DNA from: Vulgatibacter incomptus_A
Lineage (GTDB): Bacteria; Myxococcota; Myxococcia; Myxococcales; Vulgatibacteraceae
Direction: 5' to 3'
NCBI GenBank assembly: GCA_040391605.1
Contig: JBEBXK010000080.1
Coordinates: forward strand, 1-10,269
Length of the DNA: 10,269 bases
Both the position numbers and the translations under genes were made by a program. Below are positions 1 through 6,860 of this stretch, in pieces. Positions within the stretch are counted from its first letter, which is position 1. Every line of letters starts with the position of its first letter. A model generated the notes under the pieces. The model ran no database searches and was not told where the DNA came from. It saw nothing but the letters and a program-made list of their open reading frames with translations.

Positions 1-377
1 TGAACATGAAGGGCTACAACTCCGACTACGGCCTCGAGCGCTACCCGATGATCGACGCTCTCAACATGGGCTCGCAGGTTCTCAACGAGGCCATCCTCGC
101 CAAGGCCGTCGAGCTCGACGCCGACGCCATCCTCGTCTCTCAGATCGTCACCCAGCGTGACGTTCACAAAGACAACTCCCGCCAGCTCGTCGACATGATC
201 GAGGAGCGGGGCATGAAGGGCCGCTTCCTCCTCCTCCTCGGCGGCCCCCGCATCGATCACAAGCTCGCCCTCGAGCTGGGCTACGACGCAGGATTCGGCC
301 CCGGCACCAAGCCCTCCGACGTCGCGAACTTCCTCTTCGGCGCCGTAAAGGAAAAGACCGCCCTCGAGTCAGCCTGA
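1..377 (+). CDS. kamE: Lysine 5,6-aminomutase beta subunit, C-terminal part (5' end outside window)
   Basis: KamDE is a PLP- and adenosylcobalamin-dependent mutase that moves an amino group on D-lysine or L-beta-lysine, giving 2,5- or 3,5-diaminohexanoate in lysine fermentation. The reading frame is open to the left edge (codons in phase with base 3) and ends at TGA 375-377. About 125 codons are visible of a family usually near 260 aa. What is visible is the second half of the cobalamin-binding Rossmann domain. It includes the conserved stretches NMKGY, YGLERYPMIDA, LVSQIVTQRDVH, LLGGPR and GYDAGFGPGT, which I recognise from KamE/OraE-type subunits. The DxHxxG cobalamin-ligand motif and the PLP lysine lie upstream, outside the window. 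The internal ATG at 6 falls inside the conserved NMKGY stretch and is not the real start. kal and kce, which act later in the same pathway, lie 2.9 kb downstream and support the call. The related ornithine 4,5-aminomutase is less likely given that context. Confidence 0.93.
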   Translation, partial: NMKGYNSDYGLERYPMIDALNMGSQVLNEAILAKAVELDADAILVSQIVTQRDVHKDNSRQLVDMIEERGMKGRFLLLLGGPRIDHKLALELGYDAGFGPGTKPSDVANFLFGAVKEKTALESA

Positions 378-384
378 AGTTTAG

Positions 385-394
385 CCACGCGTGG
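385..394. repeat. 10-bp perfect palindrome CCACGCGTGG after kamE
   Basis: A perfect 10-bp palindrome lies 7 bases after the kamE stop and about 40 bases before the next start codon. It could be a protein-binding half-site pair upstream of the lipoprotein gene. It is too short for a terminator stem and no T-run follows. A palindrome of this length can occur by chance in GC-rich DNA, so this is only a mark for comparison with related genomes. Confidence 0.2.
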
Positions 395-433
395 TAGCCT
401 CGCGCTGAACTCGCCATCCTCTTGGGGTGCAGG

Positions 434-1846
434 ATGAAGGTCTTTTGGAGCGTCGCCGCTGCCGGTCTCCTCTTCGCAGGCTGCTCGCGGAGCAACGGAC
501 CATCACCCGGCTGCTCGGAGCTGCCGCTGCGACACGAGGCGATCGAGGAGCGCGACGCGTCGATGGAGGCGGCCGTCGCCGGCGTCGAGATCGAGGCGCC
601 GAAGGACTTCGCGATCTACCGTGAATGGGGACCAGCGAGAGAGGGCTCCGCGCTTCGACTCATCCAGGGCCTCGCGGATCTCGTCTCGCCCAAAGACGAT
701 GAATTGCTCACGGAGCTCGAGAGTAGGCGCATCGACTGGGCGGTAGAATCGGTCGTCATCGACCGGTCCTTCTCCAGGGGCCGCGAACGACACTTCGTCC
801 TGCGCGCGACGACCCTCGAGATCCACGAAGGGCACGAGTCAGCTTGCCTCGATTCCGACCAGGAGCCGACAGGCCTGGCTGGCATGGCAGTAGGCGGCAA
901 GGAGGCCTGGACCGCGTACATCGTGCCAAAGGCGGTAGAAGACGTACGCGTTGTCCCTCACGTCGCGCGGTATCGGATCCCTCGACATGCCGCCGCCGGC
1001 GGCTGCGTCCGGGGAGCGACCGATCTATCCCTGATCAGCCATCACTGGCACGCCGCCCTGGCCACTGGCGGCCGCTATCGAATGTGGATCAGCGAATCGA
1101 GAGGTTGCTTCGGCCCGGGCTGCGCGAAAGTGTTCGTCTCTGAGTCAACGGATGGGGTGTATTGGAAGCCCAAGCAGGTCGTAGCGGATCGCCAGGCTGT
1201 CTTCGACGCGCCGACATCCCTGGATCTTGGCTGGAACTCGACCGCCGTGGCGCCGTCCGAAACGGATGGGCTATTGATGGTTCACGCTCGAGGACTTCAC
1301 GTGAGTCGATCGGACGATGGGTTGCATTGGGTGACGGAGGCGACGGAGCTGGACGAGTCGCTCTCCGGCGGACTGCAATCGCTCTCGATTCAATCCCTCA
1401 CCGTCCTTCGACACGAGGGCAGGTATTGGCTTTGGTTCGAGCCGCTATCGGGCGATGCCCCCAGGATCCATCTGATGACCTCGGAGGACGGCCGCTCCTG
1501 GACACGCGTCGGCGATGGGCCCGTCTTGGTAGAAGGTGAGGTCGGCTCGTTCGATGAGTGGGGCGTCGCCTCGCCGCAAGTCATCCGATTGGATGGGCAG
1601 TTCGTCATGGTCTACGTGGGGCAATACGGAGGGGAACCCGGAAGGCCGCTTCGCTCGGTCCTGGCGACGGCAATCTCTGACGACGGAGTCCATTGGACCA
1701 AGAGCGAACGTCCGCTGCTGGGGCCGCGATCGGAGCAGGTCGGCGACGTCTTTCACTCGCCATCTGTGGTCGCCGATTCGGACGGCCTTCGCGTATGGTT
1801 CGCCGATCGGATGAATACGATTTACCACGCGCGGTGCCCCTGGTGA
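434..1846 (+). CDS. Lipoprotein with predicted beta-propeller repeats (GH43/GH32-like fold), function unknown
   Basis: A 470-aa predicted secreted lipoprotein. From ATG 434 the N-terminus is a short basic start, a hydrophobic stretch and a lipobox ending LFAGC, then a Ser/Gly/Pro-rich linker. A TTG at 422 is in frame, but ATG 434 puts the signal peptide in the right place and has GGGG about 6 bases upstream. Residues about 20-190 are not recognised. From about residue 190 there are four copies of S-[T/D/E]-D-G-x-x-W, at residues near 238, 293, 350 and 415, spaced 55-65 residues apart. Each sits in a context like 'hydrophobic beta strand, S-x-DG-x-x-W', and Trp-rich strands such as YRMWIS and YWLWFEP lie between them. 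That periodicity fits blades of a five-bladed propeller as in GH43/GH32-type glycosidases and Asp-box proteins. I cannot place catalytic acids with confidence, so an enzyme activity is not claimed; a surface carbohydrate-binding role is equally possible. Its codon use looks less GC-biased than kce. It separates kamE from the rest of the lysine pathway. Confidence 0.85.
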   Translation: MKVFWSVAAAGLLFAGCSRSNGPSPGCSELPLRHEAIEERDASMEAAVAGVEIEAPKDFAIYREWGPAREGSALRLIQGLADLVSPKDDELLTELESRRIDWAVESVVIDRSFSRGRERHFVLRATTLEIHEGHESACLDSDQEPTGLAGMAVGGKEAWTAYIVPKAVEDVRVVPHVARYRIPRHAAAGGCVRGATDLSLISHHWHAALATGGRYRMWISESRGCFGPGCAKVFVSESTDGVYWKPKQVVADRQAVFDAPTSLDLGWNSTAVAPSETDGLLMVHARGLHVSRSDDGLHWVTEATELDESLSGGLQSLSIQSLTVLRHEGRYWLWFEPLSGDAPRIHLMTSEDGRSWTRVGDGPVLVEGEVGSFDEWGVASPQVIRLDGQFVMVYVGQYGGEPGRPLRSVLATAISDDGVHWTKSERPLLGPRSEQVGDVFHSPSVVADSDGLRVWFADRMNTIYHARCPW

Positions 1847-1898
1847 ATCAGCAAGGAGCACAGCACACGCGGAAAGTGCGCTACGGACCGGCTCGTGA

Positions 1899-2795
1899 TC
1901 AGCCGGGGGCGGTGACCTCGGCGCCTGCCGCCAGGCCCTCCCAGCCGTGGGCGCGCAGATGGGCCTCGAGGCTGGTGAGAGGGCCGAACTCTCGTTGTAG
2001 GGTCTCGAGATCGGCGCTGTAGCCCACGTCCTCGAACCATTGGAACATCCGGGTGAAGCCGGGGCCGGCGAGGGCCTCGAACTCCTTCCAGTCGGGGCGG
2101 TGGTAGTGGACTTCGCGCCCCAGGACCTTGGAGAAGGTCGCGGCCACCTCCCGCATGGTGGGCTCGGAGCTCGCCACCTCGATCGAGCGATCGAGGTAGC
2201 GCTCCGGGGAGGCGAAGGCGGCGGCGACCATCTCGCCGTAGTCGTCCTGGGAGAGCTGCTGGAGCCGGGTCTCTGGGGAGAGCGGGGTGGCGAAGGTGCC
2301 CTCCAGCAGCGCGCTCCGCATCCGCGGCATGTCGTAGTTGTAATAGAAGTTCACCGGCCGAAAGATCGTGTGGGGCAGGCCCAGGGAGCGGATGTGCTCT
2401 TCGATCAGCCACTTGCTGTCGAAGAAGGGGATCCCGGTGGCGCGATCCGCGCTCCCGACCGAGCTGTAGACCAGGTGGAGGATCCCCATCTCCTTGGCGA
2501 CGTCGGCGACCGCCTGGCCCTGGCGGATCTCCATCTGGGGATCCGCCGCCCCCTGCACCGAGAACACGCCGTATGCATCGGCCATCGCCGAGCGCAGGGA
2601 CGCCCGATGGTCGAAGTCCCCCTCCACCGCCTGGGCCCCCGCGTCCGCCAGGGCGCTCACCCCGCTATGAGGAGGGCTGCCCGCGTGAAGGAAAGCCCGC
2701 ACCGCGAAGCCATGGGCGAGCAGGTGCCTGGCCACCGCGCCTCCCTGACGTCCGCTCGCCCCCGTCACCAAGATCAGCCGGTCTCGATTCGACAT
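1899..2795 (-). CDS. NmrA-family NAD(P)-binding protein (atypical SDR)
   Basis: A 298-aa single-domain Rossmann protein. The N-terminal nucleotide-binding loop is TGASGRQGG (residues 11-19), the form typical of NmrA/HSCARG-like atypical short-chain dehydrogenases. Residues 118-150 (RATGIPFFDSKWLIEEH, then LPHTIFRPVNF) match the family core. The catalytic Tyr of the classical YxxxK pair is absent (F124...K128), as usual in this group, whose members often sense NAD(P) redox state or act as quinone or NADPH reductases. The start ATG (2795-2793) is set by a strong Shine-Dalgarno just upstream (GGAGGAGGT on the minus strand). The gene converges on the propeller lipoprotein gene with 52 bp between stops and points away from kal across a 439-bp gap. 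Its orientation means it is not part of the lysine operon. Substrate and role cannot be read from the sequence. Confidence 0.9.
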   Translation of the reverse strand: MSNRDRLILVTGASGRQGGAVARHLLAHGFAVRAFLHAGSPPHSGVSALADAGAQAVEGDFDHRASLRSAMADAYGVFSVQGAADPQMEIRQGQAVADVAKEMGILHLVYSSVGSADRATGIPFFDSKWLIEEHIRSLGLPHTIFRPVNFYYNYDMPRMRSALLEGTFATPLSPETRLQQLSQDDYGEMVAAAFASPERYLDRSIEVASSEPTMREVAATFSKVLGREVHYHRPDWKEFEALAGPGFTRMFQWFEDVGYSADLETLQREFGPLTSLEAHLRAHGWEGLAAGAEVTAPG

Positions 2796-3234
2796 GTCAC
2801 CTCCTCCCGCGAAAGGTGGGCCTCGATCGGGGCGCCCCGCAACCCTCCCAGGGGATCGCTCTGCGCCGGAGCCCGGAGGGAGTGATCCCCTCCGCTCGCG
2901 ATCCAGCCGGGAGGACGCCGTCTGCGTTTGGATCCCAATGCCTACGGTGGAGGCTCGTCTCTTCGCCTTGGAGCAGCGGCCGTGGAAGGGAGCGGGACGA
3001 TCGATCCAGAGCCCACGGAGGCGCCAGCTGGGTAGGGAGCGTGGAGCGATCCAAGATCGATGAGGCCCGCGTTTCGTGCGGCGTGGGAGAGGCGGCGCTG
3101 CGTGGTCCCGGCGGATGGCTTCTTTGAGCAGCCGCCATGCCCGATGAAGTCGGCTGCGTGGCGTGCTATGGGCTGAGGTGATCCGATCCAGCGGATGGCC
3201 GCTGGAGGACGATGCCCTGCGAGGAGAGCATTCG
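2796..3234. other. 439-bp non-coding gap between nmrA-like gene and kal
   Basis: No convincing gene on either strand: the open frames here are Arg/Pro-rich shadows without family motifs. The gap holds the divergent upstream regions of the NmrA-like gene (minus) and kal (plus). It contains a 12-bp inverted repeat (2850-2891) and four copies of CGATCCA[G/A] (2899, 3002, 3047, 3184). I could not find a convincing -35/-10 pair for kal. The size and content suggest a regulatory region, possibly a scar left when the lysine cluster was split. Confidence 0.5.
2850..2891. repeat. 12-bp inverted repeat with inner hairpin, upstream of NmrA-like gene
   Basis: AGGGGATCGCTC (2850-2861) pairs with GAGTGATCCCCT (2880-2891). 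Read as plus-strand RNA all 12 positions pair, one of them G-U; on the minus strand that position is an A-C mismatch. Inside, CCGG (2866-2869) can pair with CCGG (2873-2876). No T-run follows on either strand, so it does not look like an intrinsic terminator. It lies 55-96 bases upstream of the NmrA-like start, where an operator or a 5'-leader structure would sit. Confidence 0.45.
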
Positions 3235-3630
3235 ATGCCGGTTGGAGAGAAGGTCGTGATTCGCCTGCGGATGAGCCAGGCCGACGCCCACTACGGTGGA
3301 AATCTGGTGGACGGTGCGCGGCTGCTGGCGCTCTTTGGGGACGTCGCAACGGAGCTGCTGATTCGGCACGACGGGGACGAGGGGCTCTTTCGGGCCTATG
3401 ACGCCGTCGAGTTCCTGGCACCGGTGTACGCCGGAGACTTCATCGAGGCCATCGGCGAGATCACCGAGGTCGGCAACACCTCGCGCAAGATGCGCTTCGA
3501 GGTGCGGAAGGTGATCCGGCCGCTGCCGGGCAGCGACTCCGCCTGCGAGGTGTTGGATCCCCCGCTGGTGGTCTGCCGCGCTACCGGCACCTGCGTCACC
3601 CCCAAGGACAAGCAGCGCCTCGCGCGCTGA
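3235..3630 (+). CDS. kal: 3-aminobutyryl-CoA ammonia-lyase
   Basis: Kal removes ammonia from L-3-aminobutyryl-CoA to give crotonyl-CoA, the step after Kce in lysine fermentation; it acts in the cytoplasm. The protein is 131 aa with the hotdog fold of the family, which is usually close to this length. Recognised family stretches are MSQADAHYGGNLVDGAR (residues about 13-29), LFGDVATELLIRHDGDEG, VEFLAPVYAGDFIEA and TSRKM. The frame could extend to a GTG at 3163, but ATG 3235 is preferred: GAGGAG (3221-3226) lies 8 bases upstream, and the extra 24 residues have no counterpart in the family. The gene sits 107 bp before kce on the same strand, so the two are probably co-transcribed. Its own promoter was not identified. 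Confidence 0.93.
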   Translation: MPVGEKVVIRLRMSQADAHYGGNLVDGARLLALFGDVATELLIRHDGDEGLFRAYDAVEFLAPVYAGDFIEAIGEITEVGNTSRKMRFEVRKVIRPLPGSDSACEVLDPPLVVCRATGTCVTPKDKQRLAR

Positions 3631-3632
3631 AC

Positions 3633-3658
3633 GCGAGCGGCCCATGGTCGGGCCTCGC
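3633..3658 (+). repeat. Stem-loop in the kal-kce spacer
   Basis: GCGA (3633-3636) and GGCCC (3639-3643) pair with GGGCC (3650-3654) and TCGC (3655-3658), giving a 9-bp stem with a two-base bulge and a 6-base loop. It begins right after the kal stop codon. No T-run follows, so full termination is unlikely. It could stabilise the upstream message or lower kce expression relative to kal. Chance formation in GC-rich DNA is possible. Confidence 0.35.
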
Positions 3659-3737
3659 ATGATCCCTGCGGCTCGACGGGCGCGCTCGCGCTGCTTCTCG
3701 TCGACTCCGCCGCCACGATTCGCTCCAGGAGAACGCC

Positions 3738-4577
3738 ATGAGTCATCGCCCTCTCGTCATCACCGCCGCCCTGGTGGGCGCCGAGACCACCCGCGAGCAG
3801 ACGCCCCACCTCCCCATCTCGCCGGAGGAGATCGCCCAGGAGGCCAAGCGCTGCCACGACGCCGGCGCGGCCATGGTGCACCTCCACGTGCGCGAGCCCG
3901 ACGGCAAGCCGTCACAGAGCGCTGCGCTCTTTCGCGAGACGATCGAGCGCATCCGCGTCCTCGCGCCGGAGCTCATCTGTCAGACGTCCACGGGCGGCGC
4001 CGTCGGCATGGAGGTGGATGAGCGCACGCAGCCGCTGACCCTGACGGGCGCGGCGAAGCCCGAGATGGCGACCTTGACCACCGGGACGGTGAACTTCGGC
4101 GACGACGTTTTCTGGAATCCGCGCGCCCTGGTGCGGGAGATCGCGAGGCGGATGCGCGCGGCGGGCATCGTCCCGGAGATCGAGTGCTTCGATGCGGGGA
4201 TGGTCGACGAGGCCTACGCGCTGCAGAAGGAGGGGCTCCTCGATTTCCCGGCGCACTTCGACTTCGTCCTCGGTGTCCCCGGCGCGCTGGCCGCGAAGCC
4301 GGCGGCGCTCGACTTTCTCCGCTCACAGCTCCCCGAGGGCTCCACGTGGACGGTGGCGGGGGTAGGCCGCCACGAGCTCCCGATGGCCGAGCTGGCCATC
4401 GAGCGGGATGGCAACGTCCGCGTCGGCCTCGAGGACAACATCTTCGTCTCGAAGGGGGTGCTGGCGAAGGGCTCGTCTGAGCTGGTGGCCCAGGTCGCGG
4501 CGCTTGCGGCGACCAAGGGCCGCACGATCGCGACGCCGACCCAGGCCCGCGAGATCCTGCGCCTCCCGGCCCGCTGA
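3738..4577 (+). CDS. kce: 3-keto-5-aminohexanoate cleavage enzyme (BKACE / DUF849 family)
   Basis: Kce condenses 5-amino-3-oxohexanoate with acetyl-CoA to give acetoacetate and 3-aminobutyryl-CoA, feeding Kal. The protein is 279 aa, the normal size for the beta-keto acid cleavage enzyme family, a TIM barrel with one zinc. The zinc ligands of the characterised Kce map here as H48 and H50 (in MVHLHVRE) and E232 (in VGLEDNIF). E16, S84, R228 and D233 also fall at the expected offsets, as I remember the characterised enzyme. Start ATG 3738 has AGGAGA about 7 bases upstream. Within the BKACE family the substrate is set by a few residues, so the specific Kce call rests on neighbours kal and kamE as well as on sequence. 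Other BKACE activities are possible but less likely. A candidate terminator follows directly after the stop codon. Confidence 0.93.
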   Translation: MSHRPLVITAALVGAETTREQTPHLPISPEEIAQEAKRCHDAGAAMVHLHVREPDGKPSQSAALFRETIERIRVLAPELICQTSTGGAVGMEVDERTQPLTLTGAAKPEMATLTTGTVNFGDDVFWNPRALVREIARRMRAAGIVPEIECFDAGMVDEAYALQKEGLLDFPAHFDFVLGVPGALAAKPAALDFLRSQLPEGSTWTVAGVGRHELPMAELAIERDGNVRVGLEDNIFVSKGVLAKGSSELVAQVAALAATKGRTIATPTQAREILRLPAR

Positions 4578-4582
4578 TCGAG

Positions 4583-4614
4583 AGCGGCGGGCCCCGTCGC
4601 CGAGGCTCGCCGCT
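4583..4614 (+). terminator. Candidate hairpin terminator after kce
   Basis: AGCGGCGGGCC (4583-4593) pairs with GGCTCGCCGCT (4604-4614): 11 pairs including one G-U, with a 10-base loop, starting 5 bases after the kce stop. The sequence after the stem is only mildly T-rich, so this is a weak intrinsic terminator or a 3'-end stabiliser. Its place, between kce and the opposing RHH gene, fits the end of the kal-kce transcript. Confidence 0.45.
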
Positions 4615-4668
4615 GTACTTGGTTCGCGATCCGTCGTCCGGCGTCATCGTAGCCGCGCCGGCGGTGCG

Positions 4669-4884
4669 TCAGTAGCCCTGCTCTTCGCGACGATCGGGGA
4701 GCGCGGGCTCACCGATCACGTCGTTCACCGAAGGGAAGCGGGTGATCTCGCCACGCGCGATCCTCCACGCCTGCTGCACGATCCAGGAGAGCGATCGATC
4801 CTGCCGATTGGCTTCGAGTTGAATCTCCTGGAGCATCTCTTCGGGAAAGTAGAGGCTCTGCTTTCGCTTGTCGGTGCTCGCCAT
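4669..4884 (-). CDS. Small ribbon-helix-helix-like protein (resembles TIGR04563 family)
   Basis: A 71-aa protein. Residues 8-47 look like a ribbon-helix-helix: a basic N-terminus, a short strand (KQSLYFP), helix 1 (EEMLQEIQLEANRQ), a turn (DRSLS) and helix 2 (WIVQQAWRIARGEI). Such proteins usually bind DNA as dimers. The KRKQSLYFPEEM start resembles a small-protein family common in myxobacteria that I recall as TIGR04563; this was not checked. The C-terminal 25 residues are polar and probably unstructured. AGGAG lies about 10 bases upstream of the ATG, and a well-formed promoter lies 33 bases upstream of it. No toxin-like partner is adjacent on the same strand, so a toxin-antitoxin role is not supported. 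It faces the kce terminator and is divergent from the ASH lipoprotein gene, so it might regulate either itself or that gene. Confidence 0.8.
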   Translation of the reverse strand: MASTDKRKQSLYFPEEMLQEIQLEANRQDRSLSWIVQQAWRIARGEITRFPSVNDVIGEPALPDRREEQGY

Positions 4885-4916
4885 CGCTCATCCGCTCCTG
4901 TTGGAAAAGTTCGATT

Positions 4917-4945
4917 ATTCCACACGTTATTGGCCCGCAAGTCAA
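4917..4945 (-). promoter_or_regulatory. Sigma70-type promoter of the RHH gene
   Basis: On the minus strand TTGACT (4945-4940) is followed after exactly 17 bases by TGGAAT (4922-4917). The -35 matches the consensus at 5 of 6 positions and the -10 at 4 of 6. The predicted start, near 4910, gives a leader of about 25 bases to the ATG at 4884. The surrounding DNA is AT-rich compared with the rest of the window, as expected for a promoter. Confidence 0.65.
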
Positions 4946-4998
4946 CGAAAGCGAGCCATCGGCCGCAAATCGCGTGCTGGTTCCCGCGCTTCGCCCCC

Positions 4999-5004
4999 TA
5001 TAGA
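4999..5004 (+). promoter_or_regulatory. Possible -10 box for the ASH lipoprotein operon
   Basis: TATAGA lies 75 bases before the start of the lipoprotein gene, in a 194-bp divergent spacer shared with the RHH gene. No good -35 is found 16-18 bases upstream, so the call is weak; an activator-dependent promoter would look like this. Confidence 0.25.
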
Positions 5005-5078
5005 CTCGACTCTCGCCGGGAGGCTTTGGTGGCGATCTGTCGCAAAGGGTCGCGGCGGGCTCCCGATGGAGGTTCAGC

Positions 5079-6860
5079 TTGCGTAGCCCGATCATTCTCG
5101 CAGTCATCCTCGCCCTGGGGCTCCTCGCTGCAGGCTGTGGCTCCGATCCGCTGCGGAGAGCGTCGCCGGCCATCGCCCTGGAGACCGGCGACGCCGCCCA
5201 CGCCGACGAGCTCCTCTTTGGCCGCGTGCCATTGGAGGAGGAGCTCTCGAAGAGCTTTACGGTCCGTAGCGTCCTCACCGTCCCCCTCGAGGTTCACGAG
5301 ATCCGCGTGGTGGACGAAGACGGCCTCTCGGCTGGGGCGTTCACCGTGGAGCGTCCTCTACGCTTCACCGTCCCCGGCACCCAGGGGAAGGAGGTCTCCA
5401 TCTCGTTCCGTCCCACGGAAGTCCGGCGCTACAACGCCGCCGTGGTGGTCTCGTCCTCCGATCCCAATCGGCCCGAGATGCGCCTCAGCCTCTCTGGCGA
5501 AGGGATCGAAGCGGCGATCAGCGTGATCGGATGCCTGCCCAACGAGGGGGAGGAGCGGGATCGCTGCAGCCGCACCATGGTCGAGGCGCCTTCGCCCCTG
5601 CCGATCGGCGAGGTGGTCGCGGGCCAGCACGCGCGGATCCAGATCACCATAGGGAACCTCGGGGTCGACACGCTGCAGATCACCTCGGTGGGCTTCGCCA
5701 ACAAGACCTCGGCCGCGGCGGCGGGCTTCTCGCTGCGGGAGCAGGATCGGGGCCCGACCGGCGTGGCTGCGCGCACGAGCCAGACCCTCTTCGTGGACTT
5801 CGATCCCCCAGCGGACCTCGAGGGCCCTGTTTCGACCACGGTGGTGATCATCTCGAGTGACCGTCGCCAGCCGAGCGTCGAGCTCCCGCTGGATGCGATG
5901 GTGGTGCCCAATCGCCCGCCGCTGGCCTGCCTCACGATCCGCGAGATCCGCCGGCAAGGCGGCGAGGTCGAGGTGGTGGATCCCGACGCCGGCCCGGTGG
6001 TGGTGGGCCCCACCGACTCGCTCCTCCTGGACGCCGCCGTGCGCCAGGGCTGCACCGGCGATCCCGAGGACGGCGATGATCTCAGCCTCGCTTGGGAGAT
6101 GGACGGCCCCGATCGCTACGGCCGCCTCGAAGCGGTGCCCGGCGCGCCGATGCAACGCCTCTTCAAGGCGGAGGTGATCGGCACCTACGAGGTCGCCGTA
6201 GTAGCCACCGACCGCTACGGCGCCACCTCCGGCGTGGATGAGGCGGGGGTGGAGGCGAAGGTGGCCTTCGCAGTGAAGCCCCAGCAGGATCTCGCGGTGG
6301 AGCTGCGGTGGCCCGACGCCGAGGACGTCGACCTCGATCTCCACCTGGTCCGTGGCGACATCTCGGGGCTGTGGAGCGACGCGAACGACTGCTCCTGGCG
6401 CAACCCTTCGCCGGCCTGGGGATCGACGCAGCCCCTGAGCAATCCCCGGCTGGCCATCGACGATCAGGGCGGCGCGAGCCTAATCGAGACCGTGCTCCTC
6501 AACCATCCGGAGCCCGGCGTCTCCTATTGGATAGTGGCGCACTTCTACGAGGACAAGCGCAGCCGCTCCGGCGCCGCCTGTACGGTGGGTGGGGCGGCCT
6601 GTGCCTTGGGCAAGGTCTGCTCCGCCGGCGTCTGCATGGATCCGGTGGAGGTCGGCGTGCGGATCTTCGTGGAGGGCGAAGAGCGCACGAACGAGGGCTT
6701 CGAGGCAACCCGCGAGCTGGCGGGACCCTGTGATACCTGGCTCGTCGGCAGGGTCACCTGGAGGAGCGAGCCTGTCGGCCCGGTGCTCCTCAGCTCCTTC
6801 GACACGGTCTATCCCCAGGGCGCCATCGAAGGCGCGGTCTGCGACGTCTCCGGCCTATGA
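5079..6860 (+). CDS. Large lipoprotein with two ASH (choice-of-anchor D) domains and a YfaP-like domain
   Basis: A 593-aa predicted outer-surface lipoprotein. The signal peptide (MRSPIILAVILALG...) ends in the lipobox LAAGC with the modified Cys at residue 20. Residues about 40-145 and 165-285 are two Ig-like ASH/HYDIN-type domains, each ending with the typical 'VVVSSSDPNRPEMRLSLSGEG' and 'VVIISSDRRQPSVELPL' strands. Residues about 285-405 look like a further Ig/PKD-type fold (GTYEVAVVATDRYG). Residues about 406-593 form a domain with VDLDLHL (417-423), then DCSWRNPSPAWG and a NPRLAIDD motif, the pattern of the YfaP/DUF2135-like domains of many myxobacterial proteins. Into it is inserted a Cys-rich loop with four cysteines (CTVGGAACALGKVCSAGVC). 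Start TTG 5079 is chosen because GGAGG (5068-5072) lies 6 bases upstream and the signal peptide then begins correctly. The stop overlaps the next gene by 4 bases, so translation is likely coupled. The specific role is unknown; adhesion or envelope assembly are reasonable guesses. Confidence 0.88.
   Translation: MRSPIILAVILALGLLAAGCGSDPLRRASPAIALETGDAAHADELLFGRVPLEEELSKSFTVRSVLTVPLEVHEIRVVDEDGLSAGAFTVERPLRFTVPGTQGKEVSISFRPTEVRRYNAAVVVSSSDPNRPEMRLSLSGEGIEAAISVIGCLPNEGEERDRCSRTMVEAPSPLPIGEVVAGQHARIQITIGNLGVDTLQITSVGFANKTSAAAAGFSLREQDRGPTGVAARTSQTLFVDFDPPADLEGPVSTTVVIISSDRRQPSVELPLDAMVVPNRPPLACLTIREIRRQGGEVEVVDPDAGPVVVGPTDSLLLDAAVRQGCTGDPEDGDDLSLAWEMDGPDRYGRLEAVPGAPMQRLFKAEVIGTYEVAVVATDRYGATSGVDEAGVEAKVAFAVKPQQDLAVELRWPDAEDVDLDLHLVRGDISGLWSDANDCSWRNPSPAWGSTQPLSNPRLAIDDQGGASLIETVLLNHPEPGVSYWIVAHFYEDKRSRSGAACTVGGAACALGKVCSAGVCMDPVEVGVRIFVEGEERTNEGFEATRELAGPCDTWLVGRVTWRSEPVGPVLLSSFDTVYPQGAIEGAVCDVSGL

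Noticed and set aside
2040..2885. 281-aa plus-strand frame opposite the NmrA-like gene
   Set aside because: His/Gly/Val-rich antisense shadow; the minus-strand frame has the Rossmann motif and a strong ribosome site.
4408..5526. Long 372-aa plus-strand open frame across the end of kce, the RHH gene and the start of the lipoprotein gene
   Set aside because: Arg/Ser-rich translation with no motifs; overlaps three supported genes in other frames. A typical GC-rich shadow.
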